Both the position numbers and the translations under genes were made by a program. Shown piece after piece: positions 10,387-22,491 of a stretch of DNA of 64,000 nucleotides. Position 1 is the stretch's first letter; each line of letters opens with the position of its first letter. The DNA lies in contig OZ345356.1 in NCBI GenBank assembly GCA_977006965.1, positions 434,001-498,000 on the forward strand. Direction: 5' to 3'. Source of the DNA: Phymatolithon calcareum (lineage: Eukaryota; Rhodophyta; Florideophyceae; Hapalidiales). The notes under the pieces were generated by a model that was not told the DNA's origin, did not search any database, and saw only the letters and a list, made by a program, of their open reading frames with translations.

Positions 10387-11369
10387 TCCCGGTATATCAA
10401 GTGAGGTCCCTGGGTGTCTCGTTGCGACCACTCAGCCCCTTGAAAGCAGTGAAGACATACAAGGCATTGATTCAACCAAGATGGGAGTATGCAATGCACC
10501 TGACGCCATGGACGCCGAGAGTCCAGACACCTATCGCAGAAGTGGAGAAAACATTTTTCGCACAAGTATTCGGTCCAATATCGAAAAATCGCTATGTCAG
10601 ACATCGCCTTCTTTGCCGAATTCACAACGCCGAAAACAGGAGACTTGTTCTAGCACTCAAAATTCTGGAACGAGCCAGATCAAAGAAAAGGAGCCTTCTG
10701 GCCGCCCCAATCGAGGAAAGAGATGTGGATTAACTACAATGGGTTAGTCGAGACATATCGGCAATGCTACAGTACGATCTATTTGAGACGGCACTGACTT
10801 CCCTCAAACAGGGAGTTTCAGCAAAATCGTTGAGGATCTTGCTCTTCAAAGACGAAGGAGACGTCTCGGAGTCCAATAGAAAGAGAAAAATTCCCTACGA
10901 TCTGCCCGGGTCCACCCCGGCGATTATCAGACTCCCGACAACACGGCACCGCCAATTAGCGGTAAAGTGGGCATTCTGTCGGTTCCCCCCAATGAGCACA
11001 TCACTTCTCACAAACAAGTTCGGTGATACTGTACCAATCTTCATGAGGAACCTGGAAGAATACCTCGGAAGATATCAACTGACCAAAGAGGAGATTGAAA
11101 TCACTGAAAAAGCTCTAGACAAGCTACTCTTCTTCACTATCGTCTTTTACGACGACATGACATAGACAAGGCGCCAATTGAGGAAATCTGATCAGTGGAC
11201 CCCAAGCTTTTCCCTCCGCCCTTTTACGGGAGAGAGGTTTTGCAGCTAGGGCTACGACGTTAACCCGGGTTACAAGTATTTGAATATATGATCGAAGCTA
11301 CAACGTAGCTGCTGAAACGCATCTCCCTTGCAGCACTGAGGGCGTTTAATAAATTCCAAATTCAAAAAA
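10387..11369 (+). mobile_element. LINE-A copy 1, 5'-truncated
   Basis: 983 bp between perfect 13-bp TSDs AGTAGCAATACTA at 10374-10386 and 11370-11382. It starts after the RT palm and carries the C-terminal part of the ORF (10401-11165) with one in-frame TAA at 10731-10733. A 3' UTR of about 200 bp ends in AATAAATTCCAAATTC plus an A-run. The protein matches 29341-30108 through YKALIQPRWEYAMHLTPWTP and RHRQLAVKWAF. The conserved 3'-UTR hairpin lies at 11212-11237. Confidence 0.9.
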
Positions 11370-11711
11370 AGTAGCAATACTAGTGTCTATTTTACGGAAC
11401 TTTTCCCCCAATTGCGGGAATGAGATTCATTTAATATTTTGCAGATGAAAGGTACTCTTTATCGAGCACGTAAAGAGTCTCAAGCTCATTGATGCCGCCA
11501 TTACCAGTAGAAGTACCACAAATGCATATTGTGCGACAGTTAAGCATATTAAAATATGAGCACACGAGGGTCGTCGTCACCAACTATGCAGTTGTTTTGC
11601 ACAGCAAAAGTAGTCATCATGACATGCGCAGTCTTTTGTTTCTTTTTCTGGGGAGCTAAATGCGTTCCAACAACGCTCCTCAATGCAAATCGGCAGGAAT
11701 CCATATCCCAC

Positions 11712-12096
11712 GTACAATGATATCAGGGGAATGTTATGGGGGGGGGGAATAACACTGATTTTATTTGTTTCAAAACTTGTCTGCAAAAGCATGACATTGA
11801 TGTGCCGGCAAAAATTATGAGTTCAGGCTGTATCAATAATAACTCTTGTTTACAGAATATTTCTATTGTTTTTCACCACAAAATCGAATACTGCAACGAG
11901 AGCGACCGCTACATTGGCAGCTCCCAATATTTCGGGAACGAGGGCCATATTTTCAGCTTTCATTCTCCTTTTTATGAAGCAATTAATCCCTGCAAAATTA
12001 TATCAAACACACACTATAGACGCAAATCCAAGAAATTGGTATGATAAGGGGTTAGTGTTACTCCCCCCATAACACTACCCTGATGATATCGTTAGA
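11712..12096. repeat. foldback MITE-like element
   Basis: Ends are inverted repeats of about 40 bp: GATATCA...GTTATGGGGGG at 11721-11758 and its complement around 12050-12092, with the interior AT-rich. An exact TSD could not be fixed. No protein is encoded. Confidence 0.6.
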
Positions 12097-12720
12097 GAAA
12101 TCGAATATTTTCATAGTCTGTGTTCATTTGATAATCGCTTTTTTTAGGAAAATTTCAAATCGATGGTAATTATGAGTGCAGGTTTGTATTTGAAATATCG
12201 AACTTTACGGCGAGACAGTGGAAATACTGTCAAACCCCTCTATAAGGAACCCTCTCGAGCTGAAAAACCTCTAACTTTGCAAATGGACTTCCTTTCCCGA
12301 CAAAAAAAACGTAAAAATATACAAATTTAAAGGTGAGCTACAAATTCGCAAATCGTAACGCTCGCATCTGCAAGCCTCTATTTTTCGTTTATGTTTTGAG
12401 CGTGCGTTTCACATGAGGGGTTTTCTTTACAGTACTGAGCAGTGCGACGTCTAGACATGAACACCTGGATCGGGCTCCTCCCCGAATAAAGCTCTCTGAG
12501 GGCCTCATTTTCACGAAGAGGCCCTCTCGTCTCGGATTATCTCGGGGCCCTTGCAAGGGCTTATGATAAACCGTACACTTTTGATATTACTGTCCACGAC
12601 GCATGTGTCTACTTCTATGACAGAAGAGAGAGGAATGTGTAACTGACGTCGAGGCACCGCTGATGATTGAAAGCGGGACAACTGCTAATCATGAGGCCTA
12701 CCAAATCTCTCAACGCTAAC
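12097..12720. other. AT-rich spacer with a 9-bp hairpin
   Basis: No gene is seen. 12498-12506 and 12518-12526 form a perfect 9-bp hairpin (GAGGGCCTC). The stretch near 12229-12255 resembles a pogo-type terminal repeat (CAAACCCCTCTATAA), but no partner end was found. Confidence 0.4.
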
Positions 12721-12722
12721 GG

Positions 12723-14230
12723 ATGAGTCCCCTACACTGGAAACTCAAAGCACCCTATTTACTCGTCGGTTCTCGTCAGAACGAAAGGCCGCTCAAGCGG
12801 TACTGTTGCAAAATTTGCAAAAAAACAAACGTTCACGGCGAGGTACCGACCAATATTCTGCGACATTTTGAAACAGTGCGCCCCTCCGCGGATGCAAGCA
12901 AGATGTACAGTGACGAAACAGCGAAAGCAGTGCAGACAATAATGCGCCCATTGAATTACTTGCTGAGCAAAGTGGAGATCACGAAGCATTAAAAACTAGG
13001 GCCGAAGTAACTGCAGTTTACTGACCTTTGTTCAGCACGGATAGCGCGAGACGCTCGACAATTTTCCATCGTGGAAGATGCTGGCTTTCAGGACAGGATA
13101 CGAAAAATCGCGCTGAACTATCACCCTGTATCTCGAGACATTATTCAACGTGGCGAATATCAAGCGGAGCAAAATGCGACGGAGCTCTTAAAGTCGATGC
13201 TGGAGAAGATTTCGGTTGTCGCTGGCACGACAGACGCATGGACAGACAACAGTGGCAATGAGTATTGCTCACTAACAATATCGTTCATTGATGCAGATCG
13301 GAAACATAGGTCACATCTAGCCTGTACTCAACTGCCTGGGAGCCATACAGCGGAGGCATTGTCACTGTTTTTTAGTTCAATTTTGCTCGAAAGTATGGCA
13401 CTGTCAACAAATTGGTCTTTCTATCTGTCGACAATGTTGGAAATGGCAAAAAGCAAGTCGGATTGACCGCAGCTCAGGAGGGATTGCTAGTTGATATGTT
13501 CTCAGAGTCAACTTCTTAGTGGACAGAAGCTGAAGCTCTCGCTCATGAAATTAAACCATTTCAAGACATGAGCAATTCAGATGAGGGAAGATTTTTGGAT
13601 GAAGAAGCCGCTTGTCGTAATTAAGATGCTGTTGATGAGGTTGAGAACTCACATTTGATGAAGTTCATGGCCAAGTTGCTTGAAATAGAAAACTTGGCTC
13701 CATCAGCGGTTGCGGGTTGCTCCCAAAAAATTCAAGTAACGTTGGACAAGCCCCCTTGTGCTGAACATATTATACAGCTCAGTGTGACGAAAGCACAATC
13801 CAAACCTGAGATCCGCGATGCTATCGATAGTTCCCGAGAAACATGTCGGTTTTTCAAAAAGTCATCTACCGGAAGCTCGTGTCTAAAGCAAGCTCAAATT
13901 GCGAAGAGGCAGATCGCTTTGCAACTGCACTTGGATGTTAAAACGTGTTGGGGTTCTACACGGCATATGCTCGTTCGTTACTTAAACAAAAACATGTAGG
14001 TGGAGGATGCACTATACGCGGACTAGTTCAAATTCAAATCTTTAACAGCTGCAGTTTCTCCCTCTTCCGCCGAGAAGGCTACTCTGGAAAAGTGTATCTG
14101 CGCTTACCGATGCGGAAAACGCTACTGCTCTACTGGGAGCAGAATCTGCGCTTACAATGAACTTGGTTGATGTCATTCTATCCTCCATTATTAGCAATTT
14201 GTGGAACACTGTGGCTGCTACTCAGCCAGG
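12723..14230 (+). pseudogene. hAT transposase, decayed
   Basis: Segments in order, in shifting frames: a BED-like finger at about 12807-12890 (CCKICKK...ILRHFE); the hAT core block at 13055-13330 with TTDAWTDNSGNEY and SHTAEALS; then at 13655-13999 the conserved CAEHIIQLSVTKA, CRFFKKSS and DVKTCWGSTRHML blocks. These are hallmark hAT motifs, normally followed by the C-terminal dimerisation domain, which I do not see. Stops and frameshifts near 12990, 13465, 13500-13650 and 13998 make it non-functional. Terminal repeats and TSD were not identified. Confidence 0.82.
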
Positions 14231-15155
14231 TACTTAAAAATACAAATGATCTTTGGCCTAAGAGGAACTGCTCAAGCTCTCTTCCACGGGAACTCCAAAA
14301 CGCGCACAATGACGAACTAGAGATAATGACTATGCGCAGTCGGTGGTAATGAGTAATGTTTCGAGGTCGGGTCTGTATGCCGAGCAAGAATGTTCTCCAC
14401 TCGGCAATATTCAAATAAGCCCTGTATCGAAATAGTTTTAGAATTCGGTGCCATTGCAGAAGGGAAGGTGCGTGGGTTGAGCGGAAGCCCTGGGTAAATA
14501 AGAGTGAGCCTCTTATACTGCTTTGGTGGCACCGCCGCCAATATTTTTGCGCGCTGTTCGCAAGCTCGAGTCGCTGTACTTAGACTGTTGTAGCGCTGCG
14601 CGGACCCAGCCCAGAGACATGGCCAACGGCCTGAATCACGGCAAGAGACACTGCCGACGCCGCCGCCCGCGAGCTAATGTCTCTTGGTATGTGACCCAGA
14701 TGCGCCCGAAACTGGCGAGTCCTGGTGTCTGTTCACCCTTCAGATATGAAAGCCAGTGTCCAATGATCTTTCTCTGCGTGTTCGTATGGCCTTTGACCAA
14801 TCGCTGTCTATTGCACTCGCACTACATCCTTGGACCAATCTCGCAGCTATTCTTCCATAAGCGTCGCAGACTGAATCGCACCACTACACCAGGGGAGAGT
14901 TAAAGACGGGGACGAAATCATAGCGTATGACAGCCGAACTTTGTGCAAACACGATGGAGAGCTTTATTTGAAACTATGGACTGGTATTTGGAAACAAAGA
15001 GAAAATTCACTAAACGGCCACCAAACTGGGAAATTGGTCTAAATAGCCACCCGTAAGAGAGCCTAATACTCATCCGTTTCTCAGAGCACTCTACGCGGCA
15101 GTGAAATTTATTGCGTGGGCTAATCTCTCTCGTCGCATGCACCATCTCCGTCATC
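14231..15155. other. no recognisable gene
   Basis: Short frames without motifs. 14523-14903 is open on the + strand for 126 codons but lacks an ATG-led domain-like pattern. Confidence 0.4.
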
Positions 15156-15665
15156 TCAGGCGGTGAGGTCGTTGATCATAGATTGAGCCGCTTTGTCAAT
15201 GTGTTTTCGTTTTGCATCGACAAGATTGTGGATGTTGGACCTACCGAATGTTTGTCCGCTCGAGAAGCAGAGACGAGCCCTCATTTTGGACGGCAAGTAG
15301 TGCTTCTTGCGCTTGCGACCCGGGTTAGCGACAAGGTCAAACGGAACCAAATCATCCTGTATTGGCTGTTCTCCAGTCAATGCAACTCGCGCGATGCTTT
15401 CCTCGAGTTGCTTGGCCCACTTTCTCAACAACTGTGCGTCCCCAAATAAGTTCTTGTGTCCACGGGTTGAACTCCACCCGCTGCTGCACCAAGCGCCTAG
15501 TAGCATATAAAAGTGTACGGACAATGAGGCGACATGGCCGCTATTGCTCTTCAAAGTGAAAAGAGCACATCGCGCGCTACAGGGTGCTAACTGGGGCATG
15601 AAATGGTGTCGCTTCGTCGCGGAAAATGCAACACAGCGCGCCACTTTCGATGAACTCCGGCTCAA
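15156..15665 (-). pseudogene. possible C-terminal part of the MULE transposase
   Basis: A 169-codon open frame on the same strand as, and downstream of, the MULE core. It has a basic stretch PGRKRKKHYLPSK such as is common at MULE C-termini, but no SWIM zinc finger can be read. Assignment rests mainly on position. Confidence 0.3.
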
Positions 15666-16126
15666 AAAGCAAATTCTCCGCTCGGATTTCTTTTTCCTGG
15701 TTCTTCTTTTAGCAGTACGGTGTGAGGAAATTTCTCTCCGTCATCATCTGGTGAGCCGTGCGGCTGCGTCTGAAGCTATCGTCGGACATGCGCCCGATTA
15801 CAGAAGCCGCAAGTTTGCCGATTGGCTCTGCGCGCATCTTGCCAAGTGCGCTTCTGGTCTGATCAGAGCTGTTAGAGCTCACGACACCGAGACGGGTGAG
15901 CCCACGACGAAGGAGCTAGAAAGTGGCGAATGTGTGTATGCGCTCGAAAACTCACGTGCAAGCGGCTCGTTTTTGGCCGTGAACTGCTCTAGCAGCTGGT
16001 ACGCGTAATGCTCAGTTCTGGCGTAGACTGCGGACCACAGTACGGCACTATCTGTTGAAGATTACGTGGTCTAATTGTGCGACACATGGTTAGAGATTTT
16101 ACTATTTACTATCCAATTGGTCTCCT

Positions 16127-17337
16127 TCATAGACACGCAACTTGTAGGTTGCAGCAACACTTCACTAGCGTGTGTAAATGCCTCTTGCCACTAGCATCGA
16201 TTTCGCAGAAGCCAACAGTTATATAAATTTCGTGATTCTCGCAATTTCGAATCGGAGTTCGTCGGCAAACACCGCAAATGATCAGTCGAAGATGAACCGA
16301 ATCGTCCTCGTCATCGCCCAGTATCCGAATTTGTTCCACGACACGATCTGCATCGCTGTGCTTGATGAGAGCGGAGAGCAGGTACTTCTAAAGCAAGTTC
16401 CACGCGCACTTCGTGCGTGTTACGTTGCGGGACGAGAGCAGTTCCGAGACCTCGGCCAACTCGAGACGTTTCGCGCCGTCTGACATGATGATCATTATAT
16501 TAGGGAAGCATAATATGCAGCTGGAGAGAAAACCGGGTCCAGCTGCATGCGCTCTCTCCCTGTGCGATGCCGAAGGCCAGAGTGAACGCCTGTTTGTTAG
16601 CATCATACGTTCTTAATGTGATGTGCTGGCTCTGTGTCACAGAGCTCAGGTGGACCGCGTCAACACTGACGGAACCGTTGAAGGCCGTCAAAATGTCTCT
16701 CGCGCCCTTTGAGCAACAGAAAACACTGCGAAGCTGCTGTCGTGCTGTCCCAGAGAGAGAAGTTGTAGTAAGTATGTACACTCTGCGGAAGACGCGCTGC
16801 TTTACTGCTTCCAGATACGAGCGCAGTGCTCGGAATTGAGCTAGATGGTGGACCTCCGTGCCCAGGTTGGAAGCCACTATTCCGTGCGCATGTGATGGCT
16901 ATAAGACGACACCTGATTGATTGCGGACTATCTCCGTGAGCTGTGCGGCGTTTCCAATAAATCGCCTTTTTTTGCCGATAAATTCATTCCGCGTGGGCGC
17001 CTGCGGGGCGAGTGTCTCAATCCTAAACTGGTGGTCCATGAAGAAGCCTCCAACGTAGCTGTGTCCGGAAAAGTTGTGATGGAAACGCCGGGGACGCTCG
17101 GAAGCGCGCTGAAATTCACGCGGAATACGCAAGCTGTACTTTTTTAAAGATGATTGTCAGACGCTTCTTGTTGCGCTTCTCTAAAACGTTTGCCTTGCCC
17201 ATCGACGTGTTGTGGGAGATCACAACATTGACAACTTCGTCCAAGCATGATTCAGCGTGGTTGCCCACTTGTAGCACGAGATCCATCTTTTCCACGATTT
17301 TAGAGTGGTTTCTGCAGGAGAGTTGTGAGTTTAGCAA
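16127..17337 (-). pseudogene. Mutator-like (MULE) transposase, decayed
   Basis: Reading the minus strand downward: an N-terminal segment with a HNH-like GNHAESC (about 17250), then a basic segment, then the DDE core. The core shows SVSVDAVHL (first catalytic Asp, about 16665), DANKQAFTLAFGIAQGES followed by SW (about 16560-16600), and MSDGAKRLELAE (second Asp, about 16480) followed by TKCAWNLL, where the family has C..H. These correspond to the MULE pattern DGTHL / D.N....LAF.I...E...W / SDR..GL. The frame breaks at 17116, 16899 and 16500. Confidence 0.72.
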
Positions 17338-17392
17338 ACGAACACGATACGGTGCATAGAGTGCTCTTCATAAGCGATGAGTAGTAGGTTGG

Positions 17393-17680
17393 GGTACGGG
17401 AGGATATTTCGGCCACTTTTACCAATTTTGGTGGTCGTTTAGTTAATTTCCTCAAAAAAGAAATATGAATCCAGATTTACTGTCCAAAATCTACTCTTGT
17501 ATGTTCAGCGCTGAATGTCAGGGGGGTTTAATGATCGGTACGGGAGGATATTTAGGCCACTTTAACCAATTTTGGTGGTCCTTTAGTTAATTTCCTCAAA
17601 AAGGAAATATGAATCCAGATTTACTGTCCAAAATCTACTCTTGTATGTTCCGCGCTGAATGTCAGGGGGGTTTAATGATC
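17393..17680. repeat. 144-bp direct tandem duplication
   Basis: Two head-to-tail copies, 17393-17536 and 17537-17680, differing at only a handful of positions. Each begins GGTACGGGAGGATATTT and ends GGGGGGTTTAATGATC. No coding potential; recent duplication by slippage or unequal exchange. Confidence 0.93.
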
Positions 17681-17784
17681 GGGCATGGATTCTGCGGTCA
17701 AAAATAATGACCAAACAGCATGATTACGAATGGCATAGCTTAGCTTGTGCACTTTCCTGGCCCAAACCAGTCTCAATCCTAATA

Positions 17785-18171
17785 CTACAGCAATTTGAAA
17801 ACTTCCGGAAAATGTGCGAGCCCTCCCTGACAGCCGTTGTGCCCTTCACTCTGCTCGACCCAACTATCTGAATCGAGACTCGTGGCCATGACGACCACGG
17901 ACGCCACTCGCAGGTCCAGCTCATCATGATATGACCCCATTCTCAACTCCGCCGACAAAGCCAATCTAGTACTGTGCGACAGCCAGCTTGGGCCCGTCCG
18001 GCTCAGAAGCCGCTCAGACAACGGTACCACCAGGTTCTCTTGGGATGAAGACACTTTGGACGATTCCGAACACAACTCTTGCACACACCAAGGCTCGCGT
18101 GCTGCAACAGCACAGCGGCAAGCGGCCGTGAATGGCGAAATCTTCAGAACTCGGCCAAATCTATCGCCCAC
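17785..18171 (-). other. open frame of unknown nature
   Basis: 128 open codons on the minus strand, just downstream of the 18.2-20.4 kb broken gene and perhaps its C-terminal remainder in another frame. No recognised domain. Confidence 0.25.
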
Positions 18172-18172
18172 T

Positions 18173-20387
18173 TCATTCTACCCCGGCCAACATGAGCTCG
18201 CACCACAAGCCGAAGTCGGCGTGCCTTCGCCTCCTAATACAGCGGTCGTCACTCTGTCCTCGAAAGGCCGTCTGCCAAAGTTTATCATTGCTGTACTTAA
18301 CGAGGCCCCGCGCAGAGAGGGAGGAGGTAATGGACCTCCGCCTGCGTACCTCTCGCCTTCTGCGCTCTGCGAAACTCCTCCGCCTCGGCCTCTGTCGTCG
18401 TGAACTTGCCTGTTTGCAAGCAGTGTAGGTATCAGAAATCTTTCCATTTTTCAAGTCTTTTTCCATCAATACGGAAACATTGTTCTCGTCGTCGAAAGTG
18501 ACGTGCTTTACGAAACTAGAAAGCTCCATCAGAGAGAGCGGAGCATTTACATCGCTGCACTGATCAAGTACACTAGAAACCAGCTCGCGTAGCGCAATCG
18601 CAAGCACATGAATTGCTTTTAGAGACAGCTCAGAGACGGAGAGTACTGAATTACTGCTCTCGCAGGAGAAAATCTCCATCAGCATCTCGTTTGTAACGTC
18701 ATGGAAATGCACAAGCTCAGTGACTGGAAGATAATCCGACCAGTTGCCAATAGTGGAATTAACCGAACCGTCTGGTTCAATGTTTTGCTTCACAATCAGC
18801 TTCTTGTAGGATATGGTCGCGCTAAGGCATGGAAACTTTTCTTTTGAGTGATCTCAGACTGTCTACGTTCAGATTCTCAGAATCCATCGATCCATCCACG
18901 AGCGCATCCGGTATGTTCCAAATTGTTCCCTCTAAATTTGGCGTGTCTTTGCCGATACTCATCAGCCGAGGATTTCTCGCCAAAGACAATCTTGCACCAA
19001 TGGCGATTTACGCGGTCAATGTCCTTGAACTGTGCTATCTTGTGTAGAATAAACACAAGTTTCTTGTACAAATATGCCCGAACCGCTGCACGCCCTACGT
19101 TCAACTTTTCCAGGCACATAGACCGTATGTGCTTGACAACATACAGACGTACACAAATGTTGCGTTCTGTAGGAGTACTGCATGCTTTCCTTCTCTTTTT
19201 CGGTCTGCATACAGGAACCTCCGTGACAGATTCCACCGTTGCTAGCGACACGGACACTTCCTTCGACAATCCTTCAAATTTCTGCATTTCTTCGTCAACC
19301 GCGCGATCAATTGCAGAGTTATCACCAAAAAACGTCATCCATTCCGGTTCCACTGGTAGTTCAGACGGAGAGACCCCAACAGTACTTTCATCCCTTCGAA
19401 TGAGATTTGACTTCGCGGAAATAAGCACTGAACGGAGCGCGCGGCGCAGAAGGAACGTCCGCATTCGACCAGGAGGCGTTTCCAGCTTTGCCTCCGAGTT
19501 GTTTTTGGCGCAAATAGGACCATGGAGAACCCTTCCGAGTTGTCCAACACATCCGCGTGTTCGGACATTCTAGTCTTCATGGAGTTCGATACCCAGAACT
19601 GCACCGACGGCATCGCACGAACAAAGCTCACCACGGTACCGATAATTGCCGAAGACAGCAAGGGAATTACTGCCCTCTCTGGACCTGCTGCATACTTAAT
19701 ATGCTGCAACTGAAGCTTCGGAAATGCAATGCGCAATCCTGTGAGGTCCGGTGTCCCACTCCTCACAGGCTCGTCCGCGACCGATTTCAGAGACTTGAAC
19801 CCGTCTCGCAGCTCGCCAGAAAGCCCCTTATGACTCGCTTGTAAAAGTGCTTGCACCTTGGATATCTCGGAAATCTCGTGTTTCATCTCAGCAAATTAGT
19901 CACTCACATCACGTCGAAAGGTCTCTATCGTGAATAGCACCGTCCCCGTCTCATTCGGGTCATCTGCGTGAGAGTCTTGAACCACAGCACCGTCAACCCC
20001 GGACGCGTCTGAATGTTCAGGGTTCACGTCCATTTCGTGGTCCTCACCTTTTTGGTCTTTATGAAGGGCAATACAGGAGTCGTTCAGCACGTTGATCGTT
20101 CTTGTAGCTTGAGGATGATGGAAAGCAGGACGAATTGACACATGCAAAGACAATAGACCGTTTAACTCAATGCAGAATATCCCGGGCCAGACAGCTGTCT
20201 CAACGGATACGTATGCGAACGTCTGTCCACGGGGTGCACACAAATAACACACCATTGCATGTATCTTTAAAAAAAAAGATCTAATCATCCTTAAACTCGG
20301 GATCATTTCATAGAGCAAGTTTCTGCTTGTATAACGAAATGGGTCATGAGCCATTTCAGTACACGAAACGCTGCAGCTCTTCTGCAT
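18173..20387 (-). pseudogene. broken gene of unknown function
   Basis: Consecutive open blocks on the minus strand: 20387-19899, an in-frame TAA at 19896-19898, 19895-19335 in the same frame, then 19464-18877 in a second frame and 18793-18173 in a third. The blocks have protein-like composition: an acidic segment near 20050, helical and coiled-coil-prone stretches, and a basic PKKRRK at about 19200 that looks like a nuclear localisation signal. Either a decayed gene or an intron-containing one; the in-frame stop favours decay. No family recognised. Confidence 0.45.
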
Positions 20388-20399
20388 TTGATCTATAAT

Positions 20400-21657
20400 T
20401 TTACAAATAAGATCCTTTGATCCAATAGAGATTTTTTACTTCTACCATGTAACGACACCGCCCCAAGTCCTGGCCACAAGACTATTCCGAGAAACCTGAC
20501 AACGACAAGTCCACTTTAATACTCTGCGAAATCTCCCGAAAATCGGCAAGAGCCCTTGCGATCTATCGAAAGCAATGCCCAAGGCATCACTTTCGCGGTT
20601 ATACAGGTAAGACTAGACCTGCTTTGCCAAGTTTTTACTTGTTCTGCCTTTCTCTCAGCTGGATTTTCCGAGATCAACACTGACTGCTTTCGCTATATTA
20701 CGCAACTCAAACCAGGCGCAAATCGACCAGAGTTATTGTCAAGATGCATAATAGCGCAAACAGTATCCTGTATATACCATCAGGTGCGCTCCGATCAAGT
20801 TATTGCCTTACGTTTCAAATAATTCCACTTTTCCCGTTTTTCGACATCAGGCTGACACATTGCAGACTACTATCTGTGCGATTGTTTCCTCTAGGTGACT
20901 ATCAAAGGTCAAGATTCTGGCACGATGACATAGGCTTTCTCGGAGTACAGTGGTGTCTGAGCGTAGAAATCAAATCTACATATTGCAACAGAGTACGTTG
21001 GAACTCTGACTTTGCTCATGGAATGGATCCCTTTCACACATCTGACATAATTGTCTTATTTCTTTCCTATTTAGTAATTTTTATTCGCCGAGCTCAACTG
21101 AGTTTACAACGCCTCCTATTTAGACAAGAAACGCTACGTCACAAGGCTCTTTGAAACCCAAACAACGAAGTCGACAGAGTTTCGCTCCTGCTTGTGTGGA
21201 AGCCGAATTTAGTGTTACAAAGTTCAATGTTGAATCTCCATTGCTAGAAGAGAGCACGATGTTCTCCCAATAAAATTCGTATGCACAACGATGTACTCAA
21301 AACCTCTATTTACAATAGTTTAAACCTTCCTCACCACAGGGTCCGTCGCTGCTGCAACACTGGTATAACGGCACAACAAAGAGGTTCGTCGCGGACATGA
21401 ACTTGCTCGATTTGAGAATAAAACCGGCCTCCTCCCGGTTTCCAAACGGAAATATCGTCGATTTTCCAAGGCTTGAAGAGTGTTGCACTGGCTTTGAGCG
21501 CCGTGACTAAGACCTTGAAAACTTATCCTTCGGACGGACAAATGCACATTATCTGTCTGGTTTCGATGATATCACAATCGCCGCATGATTTACGTTTGCT
21601 CGCATCATAACACCGTGCTTAACTGGTTTCAAAATATCACCAATTTTGGAAAAAAGC
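20400..21657. other. no recognisable gene
   Basis: Short frames on both strands without motifs. Confidence 0.4.
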
Positions 21658-21660
21658 TCA

Positions 21661-22488
21661 GGCCCGGTCTATACGCGAACAAATCTGTTCATGTTCGCTA
21701 ATTCGTATCATAGCATAAAACTTGTCGTCTTACAATTGGCTGTCGTGAACTTCGAGACGGCGCATTTGAACATTTCAACGGCGCATTTGAACAGATTTGG
21801 AGACCTCCGAAGTTGCGGGAAACTTTGATTGTCTGCTCGAGCTGCCCGCCATTTTACTAATTGGCGCGAAATTAGAACCTCGCTCCCCCTTGAAATTGCG
21901 CTTCGAAGATTGGACTGTGCTAGTGCTCGTCATAGCAGCATCCGCTTGGCGCCGCACAGGACAGCATGGCGCACAAGAAGACAACAAGTACACCGCGGAA
22001 TGCAGCGCTTGTTCTGATCGTAGTGACTCTCATCGCGTCGATGATCGAGCTGGAGATGGATGAGGAGCTGTTTTCGATCCCTGTGCGTCATCTTCCGCGG
22101 TACCGCAGGCCATCCAAGCGCCGGCACCGTGAAATGATTTTTTTTGGCGCGAGTTTGCCGACGTGAACTTCAGCCCGTCGGTGGCTGATATGTGGGGTAT
22201 GCCTCACCTTGGTGGTGATGCGATGGCCTGCTAGAATTACTTCGTCTGAGTTTGGATGTGAAGTTGAAAGGAAGTAGACGAGGTAATACTGGGGCACAAT
22301 ACTTCCCGCTTGGAATTGGCGGGAATTCTGGAAGAGCAGTGCTTACTGTGTATGTGTTTTGGGCAGATGCTTCCAAATCTGCGCGTTGTTGGCGTATAGA
22401 CGTCATAAGCAAATCTGCTCGCTATGATAGGGTTTCGTAACCTTGTCATAGCGAACATGAACAGATCTGTTCGCGTATAGACCGGGCC
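21661..22488. mobile_element. 828-bp non-autonomous TIR transposon
   Basis: Terminal inverted repeats of 40 bp with one mismatch, beginning GGCCCGGTCTATACGCGAAC at both ends (21661-21700 and 22449-22488), flanked by the 3-bp duplication TCA (21658-21660, 22489-22491). A 3-bp TSD with GG-starting ends is compatible with PIF/Harbinger-like elements. The interior has only short frames (for example 21966-22166) and no recognisable transposase. Confidence 0.88.
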
Positions 22489-22491
22489 TCA

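Noticed and set aside
17393-17680. LTR or CRISPR-like repeat
   Set aside because: Only two adjacent head-to-tail copies without spacers; a plain tandem duplication.
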